Shown: piece by piece, positions 1-6,225 of the stretch
Numbering within the stretch: the stretch's first letter is position 1
How the letters are laid out: every line of letters starts with the position of its first letter
The notes under the pieces: generated by a model
Database searches by the model: none
What the model saw: the letters and a program-made list of their open reading frames with translations, nothing else
Told to the model about the DNA's origin: nothing
Made by a program: the position numbers and the translations under genes
From: Treponema sp. UBA1240
Lineage (GTDB): Bacteria; Spirochaetota; Spirochaetia; Treponematales; Treponemataceae
Assembly (NCBI GenBank): GCA_002308875.1
Contig: DBWK01000109.1
Location: forward strand, 23,015 to 35,224
Direction of reading: 5' to 3'
DNA: 12,210 bases

Positions 1-150
1 CCATATAAACAAGGAATATACCACGCATTTTTTCTATTTATTTCCATGTGTTTAATTATAACAGATAAGTTTGAAAATCACTATAATCTGATTATATATA
101 CCCCGGAAATATCATATTTCTGTTTCTTTTTCATTTATTTTCATCCCTGA
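1..150. other. AT-rich non-coding stretch at window start
   Basis: No open frame with a convincing start or ribosome binding site is visible. The stretch is strongly AT-rich and changes abruptly to GC-rich at about 145. A weak candidate sigma-70 promoter reads rightward: TTGAAA at 71-76 and TATATA at 93-98, spacer 16. It would transcribe into the inverted repeat at 151-237, but such hexamers are easy to find by chance in AT-rich DNA. On the minus strand this stretch lies downstream of the large lipoprotein gene. Confidence 0.4.
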
Positions 151-237
151 GAGGAACGGGAACCCAGCGACGGGAAAACGGCAAGAGAACTTCCCATAGG
201 GCTCCCTTCTTGCCGTTTTCCCTGCGTCCCGTTCCTC
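151..237. repeat. Long GC-rich inverted repeat, possible structured RNA or dispersed element
   Basis: Two perfect stems nest in one long hairpin. The outer arms are GAGGAACGGGA (151-161) and its complement (227-237), 11 bp. The inner arms are GGGAAAACGGCAAGA (172-186) and its complement (208-222), 15 bp. An asymmetric internal loop (10 nt on the left at 162-171, 4 nt on the right at 223-226) and a 21-nt apical loop (187-207) separate them. No T-run follows on either strand, so it does not read as a standard intrinsic terminator. It could be a bidirectional transcription barrier, a small structured RNA, or a MITE-like or REP-like dispersed repeat. The structure is directly visible; its role is not. 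Confidence 0.75.
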
Positions 238-294
238 ACAATGCAAGTAAAGCTGTACATTTTACAATTAATCCAATATTTAACCGCGAGAATT

Positions 295-380
295 GGGGTC
301 GCTCAAGGTTGTTGCGAATTATAATACCTGCTCCAAGCGACCCCGGACTACGCAATAGTCCGTCATCCCCGTGACCCCGG
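295..380. repeat. Cluster of small inverted and direct repeats downstream of the lipoprotein gene
   Basis: GGGGTCGCT (295-303) is the reverse complement of AGCGACCCC (336-344), a 9-bp stem with a 32-nt loop. Immediately adjacent, CGGACTA (344-350) pairs with TAGTCCG (356-362) around the loop CGCAA. GTCA/TGAC (362-365 and 372-375) forms a third minor stem. GACCCCGG occurs twice as a direct repeat, at 339-346 and 373-380. On the minus strand the cluster follows the lipoprotein stop codon by about 30 nt, so it would lie in the 3' untranslated region. It may act in transcript ending or stability, or be a dispersed repeat unit. No T-run supports a classical terminator. Confidence 0.55.
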
Positions 381-407
381 CGGCATACTGCCCCCTGGTA
401 ACCAATG

Positions 408-3400
408 CTATGGCGCAAGCGTAAAGTAGCCCGGTAAACCATTTGCAGGATCATCGATACGAGCATACTCTTTATTTGTATGACTTAAGCTATATGTTGT
501 CTGTGGTGAGCCGCCACCTTTGAGCGCGTAGCAATTGTTAAACATATTGTCACCCACAGCTGATGTAGTTGCAAAGCTTGTAGATACAGAGGTGGATACA
601 TAGATTGTCTCAAGGTGACTGCAAGAATAGAACATACCCATTATATTGGTAACATTGCTTATATCAAAGTAGCTCAGATTTATACTGGTCATACCTTGGC
701 AACTATTGAACATATATCTCATGTTGGTAGCACTGCTTGTATCAAAGCCACTTAGGTCTATATTTATTAGTTTACTACAGCCATCGAACATGTATGCACA
801 ATCCGCATTAAGCGGAATTTTCACGCCAGCATCGGTGTAGCCTGCCGCATAGTATTTGATGTTTGCCCCGTCTGCCCATGCTACGACCTCTACCGGAGAA
901 CCTGTGTCCGACAGCAGCTGTACCGTAGCTCCTTCAGCAGGAGGGGTCGCTGAAGCGCTGAATGTTTTATCCGAGCCGGAATTTGCACCGAGAGCCCTAA
1001 GCGCAGTGTTTATATCGTTTCCTGTCTTCATAGTAACAACAGGTACATACTCGTATACCTTTACAGTTTTGCTATCAGCGTTCTTTGTTACCAGTGCCGG
1101 ATTATGGTCATCGTGCGCGGTACATGCAATGCTGAAGCTCGTCGGGGTTGCGCTCGACGTTGACAGGGGGCTTAATCCAAATCCTCCAAAGGTTAAGCCG
1201 CTAAGGGTGTCACCATCTTGACCTGGTCCATTACAACTGAATCCTGCTACAGTCCAGCTGAATTTTGTTCCGGCAGGGAATGAGCCTGAGGTAGGTACTG
1301 CCTGAACCTCGAATGAGCTTGTCGTATTGGTCATCGCATAGAGAGGAACGGTTCCTGTTGTATCACTTTGTGTTGCATCGTAACTGCCATCTGCCGGCGT
1401 AAAGGTTATTGTAAATGCCGGAATCGTGAACTTATAAACAGCAACTGTCTCTTCTGCGCTCTGTGGCGAGTTGCTTGCGGCAGTATTTGCGATTGTACAT
1501 TCTGCCGTCAGCGGGGTCGGGTTGCCGCTGTCTGTGCTTATAGTGCCGAAAGCCGAAGCCGGAATGCTTACCGAGGTTGTGGTCTGATTGGTTCTTTCAA
1601 CGGTCAAGCTTCCGCCTGTTATTTCCCAGTTGAACTTAGTTCCTGTCGGGAAGCTTGCCCCGCCTGCCGTAAAGGTGAATTCGTCTGTATTCGTGTAGAC
1701 CGTATACGGCGTAGTAGTTCCGGCTGTATCCGGTGGTGTTATAGTTACGTCAAAGCTCGTCGGCAGAGTTGGCTGCATAAAGAATTTAAACTCCGTTGTT
1801 CCGGTCATAGTGCCGTCAGGTCTGGTTGCAACAAAACCAACAGTAACCGGCGTTGCGTTTGCATTGCTGCTTCCGATAGTGCTTTCATAAAGATCTAGAG
1901 CAGACGGAGCAATTGTAAGAACATCTCCCGTTTGTCCGCTTACAGATGAGCCGTTTACAGTCCATGCAAATATTGTTCCATCAGGGAAGACACTGCCACC
2001 CTCATAGCCGGCTTCAAACTTTATGTTGTTTGTCAGGGTCGTGAGTTCGTATAGTCCATTTGCGTATGCGGTGCCAACGGTTGACGGATCTACGTTTACT
2101 TTTCCGGCCGGCAGCTTGTAGAGATAGATTGTTTTAGTTGCCGTTACATCAGCTGCAGCATCATTGTGATCTGCAACGCATGTTATACTCCAGCTTGTCG
2201 GAGAATTGTAACTAGTTGACAGCGTGCTGACAGGTTCTGTCGGGCCTACTGTAATTGTCCGACCTGTTTTTTGAATAGGACCGGAAGAGCCGGTAATCGT
2301 CCAGTTGAATGTCGTTTCGTCCGGGAACGTAACGCCTGATCCAGCCGTGAGGCTGAATGTGTCCGTAAGGCTTGTCACCGAATACTTATCGGTTGCGCTT
2401 TCGGTTGCGCTGTTCGGTTTTGTTACGCTTATGCTGAAGGTCGGCAATGTTACCGGCTGGAAGACTTTTATCGTCTTTACTACAGGCACGCTACTGCCGC
2501 TCGCACGTGTAACAAGGCACTTGACTTCTATCTCTGTTGCGTTCGTCTGGTTCGTGCCGATTGTGGTTATTCCAGCAATGTTACAAAGAGTATTCGTTGT
2601 TGGCTGGAACGTGGATGACGTTTGACCGCTGGCCGTATTTCCGTTCACCTTCCACTGGTAGCCTGTGGCATCCGAAATATTCGAGCCGTTTTCTTCCGTG
2701 ACGCTAAAGAGGAATCTAACATTCATGTTCGTAATCTTATATGTGCTGTCAGTTACCCATGATATACCGGTTTCCTGTGAAAGGTTCATCTTAAGCGGGT
2801 TCTCTTTATACAGATAAACCCTCTTATTAGTGTTCGGCGTATTCGCGCCGTCCGCGTGGCTTGCTGTACAAGATATCAACCATTCTGTCGGCGACGTGGA
2901 TACAGTTGATATTGTGCCAAGATCAGACGGAGCAACCGTAACGGTCTGCCCAGTTCTTGTAACAGGTGTGCCGCCCGCGCTTATCGTCCAGTTGAATACC
3001 GTTCCTGTCGGGAACGTAACGTTCGAACCTGCCGTGAGAGTGAATGTGTCAGTAAGGCTTGTCACCGCATACCTCGTTCCAGAAGGATTACCATAGGTAC
3101 CGGCTTCAGCAGCAGAGGACGGTTCTGTTACAGTTATGCTGAATCCAGGCAGTGTAATCTTTTTGAAGACCCTTATTACTTTGTTCACTGTAACCGCCTG
3201 AGGTGCTCCCGGTATGGTTAAAGTACATGTTACACTGAATTCAGTTGCGGTTCCGGCATTAGAACCAATTGATGAATCGGTTATTCCAGCATCAGAAGGA
3301 CTTATAGCCTTTGCAATAGCCGGAGTTCCTACGGATGTTCCGTTCGCCAGCCATGCGGTAACACTGGTTCCTGGCGTGAATGAAGTATCGTCAGCCATAG

Positions 3401-4127
3401 CAACAGTAAAGGTAAAAGTGTCCGTAAGACTGGTAATTTCATATATATCGCTGTTAGTTCCTGTTTCTGTAGCTGTACCCGGATTGACATTTATTTTACA
3501 AGCGGGAAGATCGAACACCGCGTTGAGCGTAATGTCACCCTGCAAACCCATAACGGGATTTTCGGTATGTGTTGTTCCGTTTGCGCTCCAGCCGATTATA
3601 GCGGTATTTGAGGCGTTCAGCGCGGTTACGTTTACGCCGTCGTTTGCATAATACATAACAGGAGTTGACTCGTCGCCGTTTGCTAAAGTGGAAATTACGC
3701 AGGTTGCCTTGTACTGGTGCTCAAGGGAAAAGCCCTCGGCTGTGGAGGTTACGCGCGCCTGGCGTGTTTCGCCGCCTGCAACCGTAAAAGGAACGGTAAA
3801 TGTGCCTGTGGCACCGCCTGCGGTCATGGCCTGCGTGAGTGCTTCAACACTGGTATAGGTTTGTCCGCCGTAGGAATAGCCTGTAACAACAAGCGGCGTG
3901 CTTCCCTGCACGCTTACGTTCGTTTCGCCGGAGTTTGCCCCTGATGAGCCACCGCCTGATGAGCCGCCTCCGCCCCAGCCGCCGGGATTGTGTGTAGTGT
4001 ATTCGCTGTCGGGCAGGCTTGCGCCGCCTGCGCCTCCTGCCGCACCACCCCCGCAACAAGCGAGTGTTATAGTAAATATTATAAGAATCAATGCTGTAAA
4101 TACATTTTTTAAATTCAACTTTTTCAT
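408..4127 (-). CDS. Large BspA-like surface lipoprotein with Ig-like repeats and DUF285 C-terminus
   Basis: A 1239-residue protein, probably lipid-anchored and surface-exposed, with an adhesin-like build. Residues 1-23 are a lipoprotein signal (two Lys, a hydrophobic core, then TLAC). Cys24 is the likely lipidated residue; Thr at -3 fits the loose spirochaete lipobox, and Cys25 is an alternative. A Gly/Ser-rich linker (about 25-68) and a poorly recognised beta-rich segment (about 69-206) follow. Seven Ig-like repeats of about 110-120 residues span about 207-1026. Residues about 1100-1225 are a BspA/DUF285 module with the typical MFxxC...L..I.LS.FD.S..TN pattern, ending in a YARIDDPANG...PGYFT tail. 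BspA-type proteins are known from treponemes and Tannerella as leucine-rich surface proteins that bind host components; binding by this one is inference. The start has only a weak purine-rich tract upstream but is fixed by the signal peptide. I see no frameshift. Confidence 0.9.
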   Translation of the reverse strand: MKKLNLKNVFTALILIIFTITLACCGGGAAGGAGGASLPDSEYTTHNPGGWGGGGSSGGGSSGANSGETNVSVQGSTPLVVTGYSYGGQTYTSVEALTQAMTAGGATGTFTVPFTVAGGETRQARVTSTAEGFSLEHQYKATCVISTLANGDESTPVMYYANDGVNVTALNASNTAIIGWSANGTTHTENPVMGLQGDITLNAVFDLPACKINVNPGTATETGTNSDIYEITSLTDTFTFTVAMADDTSFTPGTSVTAWLANGTSVGTPAIAKAISPSDAGITDSSIGSNAGTATEFSVTCTLTIPGAPQAVTVNKVIRVFKKITLPGFSITVTEPSSAAEAGTYGNPSGTRYAVTSLTDTFTLTAGSNVTFPTGTVFNWTISAGGTPVTRTGQTVTVAPSDLGTISTVSTSPTEWLISCTASHADGANTPNTNKRVYLYKENPLKMNLSQETGISWVTDSTYKITNMNVRFLFSVTEENGSNISDATGYQWKVNGNTASGQTSSTFQPTTNTLCNIAGITTIGTNQTNATEIEVKCLVTRASGSSVPVVKTIKVFQPVTLPTFSISVTKPNSATESATDKYSVTSLTDTFSLTAGSGVTFPDETTFNWTITGSSGPIQKTGRTITVGPTEPVSTLSTSYNSPTSWSITCVADHNDAAADVTATKTIYLYKLPAGKVNVDPSTVGTAYANGLYELTTLTNNIKFEAGYEGGSVFPDGTIFAWTVNGSSVSGQTGDVLTIAPSALDLYESTIGSSNANATPVTVGFVATRPDGTMTGTTEFKFFMQPTLPTSFDVTITPPDTAGTTTPYTVYTNTDEFTFTAGGASFPTGTKFNWEITGGSLTVERTNQTTTSVSIPASAFGTISTDSGNPTPLTAECTIANTAASNSPQSAEETVAVYKFTIPAFTITFTPADGSYDATQSDTTGTVPLYAMTNTTSSFEVQAVPTSGSFPAGTKFSWTVAGFSCNGPGQDGDTLSGLTFGGFGLSPLSTSSATPTSFSIACTAHDDHNPALVTKNADSKTVKVYEYVPVVTMKTGNDINTALRALGANSGSDKTFSASATPPAEGATVQLLSDTGSPVEVVAWADGANIKYYAAGYTDAGVKIPLNADCAYMFDGCSKLINIDLSGFDTSSATNMRYMFNSCQGMTSINLSYFDISNVTNIMGMFYSCSHLETIYVSTSVSTSFATTSAVGDNMFNNCYALKGGGSPQTTYSLSHTNKEYARIDDPANGLPGYFTLAP
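1050..3509 (-). repeat. Seven Ig-like protein repeats in alternating types A-B-A-B-A-B-B
   Basis: This is the coding repeat region inside the lipoprotein. Approximate residue borders are R1 207-326, R2 327-444, R3 445-562, R4 563-673, R5 674-790, R6 791-903 and R7 904-1026. Each repeat has one Trp in a strand such as FNWTI, FAWTV or YQWKV. Type A (R1, R3, R5) has an IG(S/T)-N-rich stretch followed by AT(E/P) before the last strands. Type B (R2, R4, R6, R7) begins F(S/D/T)(I/V)T(V/I/F) and has an STS...PT stretch in the same place. Borders were placed by eye and are good to a few residues. Confidence 0.75.
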
Positions 4128-4168
4128 AACTTTTTTCCCGGTTCTTCCAGTGTATTTGTATTTTTTTA

Positions 4169-4197
4169 GTTATACAGACTTTAACACAAATTTTAAA
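4169..4197 (-). promoter_or_regulatory. Candidate sigma-70 promoter of the large lipoprotein gene
   Basis: Read on the minus strand, TTTAAA (4197-4192) and TATAAC (4174-4169) are separated by 17 bp, about 42 bp upstream of the start codon. The -10 differs from consensus at one base and the -35 at two. The AACACAA/TTGTGTT inverted repeat overlaps the -35 element. Confidence 0.4.
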
Positions 4198-4206
4198 TCT
4201 TGTGTT
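4183..4206. promoter_or_regulatory. Inverted repeat overlapping the lipoprotein promoter
   Basis: AACACAA (4183-4189) and TTGTGTT (4200-4206) are perfect 7-bp arms around a 10-nt AT-rich centre. The position over the candidate -35 would suit an operator for a dimeric regulator. It could instead be a hairpin at the end of the PHP-gene transcript, but no T-run follows it. Confidence 0.4.
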
Positions 4207-4212
4207 AGTGTG

Positions 4213-4243
4213 AACGCACGGTTTTTTCGTGCGTTAGCGCACG
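4213..4243. other. Two mutually exclusive hairpins in the PHP-lipoprotein spacer
   Basis: On the plus strand CGCACG (4215-4220), CGTGCG (4228-4233) and CGCACG (4238-4243) can pair in two ways that share the middle arm. One hairpin (8 bp including AA/TT, 4213-4235) has the loop GTTTTTT; the other (6 bp, 4228-4243) has the loop TTAG. The element starts about 10 nt past the stop codon of the PHP gene. It is probably a transcript-end structure, but no U-run follows in the direction of transcription. Confidence 0.45.
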
Positions 4244-4252
4244 ATAACGGGA

Positions 4253-4942
4253 TTAGACAAAGAGGGCGGTGTAGTTGGAGCCGGCTTTGATACGCTCCAC
4301 AAAGTCTTTTGCGCAAGTGAGCGGTGTAGCGAATGCTATACCGCCGGCTTTGAAGTTTTCGTTTTTAAGCCAGTCTTTGTTATGCATATCGGAACCGCTC
4401 GTTACAGGCAGATTGTTCCTGGCTGCGTACTCCGCAGCTTTTTGGTTTTCATCACCTTTGTTGGCAGCATTGTACGCTTCTACCGCATGTACGGCTTCTG
4501 GATGCAGATTTATTGACTTTATGTATGATCTTTGCCGGAACGGATGTGCCTGAACAACAAGCCCGCCGACAGAATCCACCAGTTCAAAAAGTTCCCTGTG
4601 CGAAAGTTCCATAATCTGAGGATTTTCCTTGAGCCATTGTTTGTCCAGTCCGTAAAGCAGGTATTCGTCGTTGTTAAAATTATATTCAATGCCGAAAAAT
4701 ACCTGAAAGCCTGTTCCTTCAGCGGCGCGCAACGCATTTTCGTAACCGGCACAGTAAAGTTGCACTTTTTCATTCCAGGGCAAATCATCCGGAACGGCAC
4801 AGTTGCCGTTAAAAAAATGATCGGTCACGAATATACCGGCATAGCCCTTGTTCATGTATGCCTGTATGTAATCTTTTGCGTATGTGGCACCGCAGGCACT
4901 TGCCTCGGCGGTATGCAGATGCGTTTCGTACACGTACTTCAT
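4253..4942 (-). CDS. PHP-family metal-dependent phosphoesterase
   Basis: A 229-residue single-domain cytoplasmic protein of the PHP superfamily, which includes histidinol phosphatases, the TrpH/RNase AM type and polymerase-associated PHP domains. Visible metal-ligand candidates are H8 and H10 (HLHT), D41-H42 (VTDH), E86 (GIEYN), H133 (QAHPF), and D185 and H187 (GSDMH). This is a near-complete PHP ligand set, so it is probably an active hydrolase binding two or three metal ions. The length suits a stand-alone PHP phosphoesterase. Its substrate (a nucleotide, a phosphorylated metabolite or RNA) cannot be told from sequence. The start codon overlaps the stop of the upstream coiled-coil gene in a TAATG arrangement, which implies translational coupling and a shared transcript. 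No separate promoter is apparent. Confidence 0.88.
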   Translation of the reverse strand: MKYVYETHLHTAEASACGATYAKDYIQAYMNKGYAGIFVTDHFFNGNCAVPDDLPWNEKVQLYCAGYENALRAAEGTGFQVFFGIEYNFNNDEYLLYGLDKQWLKENPQIMELSHRELFELVDSVGGLVVQAHPFRQRSYIKSINLHPEAVHAVEAYNAANKGDENQKAAEYAARNNLPVTSGSDMHNKDWLKNENFKAGGIAFATPLTCAKDFVERIKAGSNYTALFV

Positions 4943-6129
4943 TACTTTTCGGATTTATCCTTATCAATCAATTTAACGAACGCTGCTTCTTCATTTTCAA
5001 GTGCTGTCTTTTTTCCGATAACCGCATTGCGGGCGTTTTCGGCGGCATCTATATTCTTTTCAAGCTCTTCTATCTGATTCTGCAAATCCGCTATCCGGTT
5101 TTTCATAGAAACAACATTTTTCTTCATATCTTCTATTTTGGAATCCGCACGGATAACCGCATCTTCCATTTGCAGTATGCTGATTCTCCGGTTAAGGGAA
5201 AGGAGCCGCATTCTTTCCTTTTTAACAAGTTCCACGGAATCACCGGCAATACCGTTACATTCTATAATATCAACACCGTCTTTTGTGCAGTACAGATTTA
5301 CAAAACTGTGGCCGGCTTCAAGCGAGAGTTTGCGCTGCTCTTTTTCAAGTTCAAGAATTTGCTTTTTTAATTCGCTAATACGTTTTTTGCCGGTCAAATC
5401 CAAAACACCGTCTTTTTTAAGCTCATCAATCAAACCGGAACGTTCTTGGCACTTTTTGCGAACAGCTTCTTTTTTTTCAGCTATATTTGACAGAAACTCC
5501 GCGCAGGTTTGCGCCTGTTCATCAAGTTCGGTCAAAGTTTCAGCACTGCCAAAATCTGGCTTTCCGTTGCTCAGCGCGGTTTCAGCGCCTTTTGCAAGGA
5601 TTCTGTCTGCCTTTGAGGAATGTGTATCCAAAAGTCTCTTTTCGGAAATATATTTTGTTCTGAGCCGCAGTTTTGCAACAAAGGATGCGGTTTCCATCTC
5701 AGTTTTCAGGTTTTCAACCCTCTGTGCCGACAAATCCGCAAGCTCAAATTCTTTTTTTGCATCCGCATAAAAAGTGTCAAAAACAGCGGGAAAAGATGAA
5801 TTATAGTTTTTGTACATCAAATTTCCCAAAATCAGGAACTGCTCTTTTAAGTCTTTTTCAAGTCTGAGAGCCTCATCCTGCTTTTCATTCACAAAAACAT
5901 CAGCGTCTTTTATCTGCGCAAGTTTTTTTTCAATATCCGAAACCGTCCGCAGCAACTTTTGCCGGTTACCCGCCAGTTCCGTAAAGCGAGCTGACAGTGA
6001 CTGGTCAACATTCTGCGATTTTGCAGTCAAAAGCTGTTGTCCTATGTCGGTTTCTATTTTATCAATCAGTTCAGCCGCTTCTTTGCGCTTTTGCTCAAGG
6101 GCTGAGATTGTTTTTGTTCCGGTGCTCAT
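4942..6129 (-). CDS. Coiled-coil protein of unknown function
   Basis: I do not recognise a family. The 395-residue protein has no signal peptide and no clear membrane segment, so it is probably cytoplasmic. Long heptad-like, Lys/Glu/Leu-rich stretches cover about residues 5-105, 125-175, 205-280 and 310-390, with repeated EL-KK and LE-KE patterns. A short non-helical insert around residues 280-305 (SFVNLYCTKDGVDIIECNG) breaks them and may be a small beta element. No Walker A motif is visible, so it is not an SMC or Rad50 ATPase by itself. A strong ribosome binding site (GGAGGAAT) precedes the ATG and decides the start. It is the first gene of a two-gene operon with the PHP gene, overlapping by one base, and diverges from the EF-G-like gene. 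A scaffold or partner role for the PHP enzyme is inference only. Confidence 0.8.
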   Translation of the reverse strand: MSTGTKTISALEQKRKEAAELIDKIETDIGQQLLTAKSQNVDQSLSARFTELAGNRQKLLRTVSDIEKKLAQIKDADVFVNEKQDEALRLEKDLKEQFLILGNLMYKNYNSSFPAVFDTFYADAKKEFELADLSAQRVENLKTEMETASFVAKLRLRTKYISEKRLLDTHSSKADRILAKGAETALSNGKPDFGSAETLTELDEQAQTCAEFLSNIAEKKEAVRKKCQERSGLIDELKKDGVLDLTGKKRISELKKQILELEKEQRKLSLEAGHSFVNLYCTKDGVDIIECNGIAGDSVELVKKERMRLLSLNRRISILQMEDAVIRADSKIEDMKKNVVSMKNRIADLQNQIEELEKNIDAAENARNAVIGKKTALENEEAAFVKLIDKDKSEK

Positions 6130-6151
6130 AACAGGATTCCTCCATATTCAA

Positions 6152-6180
6152 AACATACTAAAACATTATTTCCTTGACAA
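6152..6180 (-). promoter_or_regulatory. Candidate promoter of the coiled-coil/PHP operon
   Basis: On the minus strand TTGTCA (6180-6175) and TATGTT (6157-6152) are spaced by 17 bp, about 22 bp upstream of the coiled-coil start codon. The -10 is weak. The -35 hexamer occupies almost the same bases as the opposing plus-strand -35. Confidence 0.4.
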
Positions 6181-6203
6181 TACCGCAAAACCAAACTTAT
6201 CAT
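6174..6203 (+). promoter_or_regulatory. Candidate promoter of the EF-G-like gene
   Basis: A perfect TTGACA (6174-6179) and TATCAT (6198-6203, one mismatch to consensus) are spaced by 18 bp. The predicted transcript start would be close to 6210, only a few bases before the ribosome binding site AAGGAG (6212-6217), giving a very short leader. Confidence 0.55.
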
Positions 6204-6225
6204 ATTTACATAAGGAGTAAAGTAC

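Noticed and set aside
151..380. CRISPR array or tRNA in the structured non-coding region
   Set aside because: There are no regularly spaced repeats with unique spacers and no cloverleaf with TTCGA and CCA features; the pairings are single long or short hairpins.
236..466. Minus-strand open frame of 76 codons overlapping the lipoprotein 3' end
   Set aside because: It covers the hairpin cluster and the DUF285 tail in another frame, has no ribosome binding site and no protein-like composition.
856..3651. Several plus-strand open frames (856-1221, 1368-1898, 2305-2625, 2830-3096, 3214-3651)
   Set aside because: They are antisense to the repeat region of the lipoprotein; their similar sequences are by-products of the coding repeats, and no starts are supported.
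4253..6129. Anti-phage defence system (SMC-like coiled coil with nuclease)
   Set aside because: The coiled-coil protein has no Walker A motif or ABC signature, and no other defence or mobile genes are nearby; the pair is kept only as an unknown operon.
4532..6220. Plus-strand open frames opposite the PHP and coiled-coil genes
   Set aside because: The opposite strand has recognisable PHP motifs and a strong ribosome binding site; these frames are Ser/Phe-rich mirror images.
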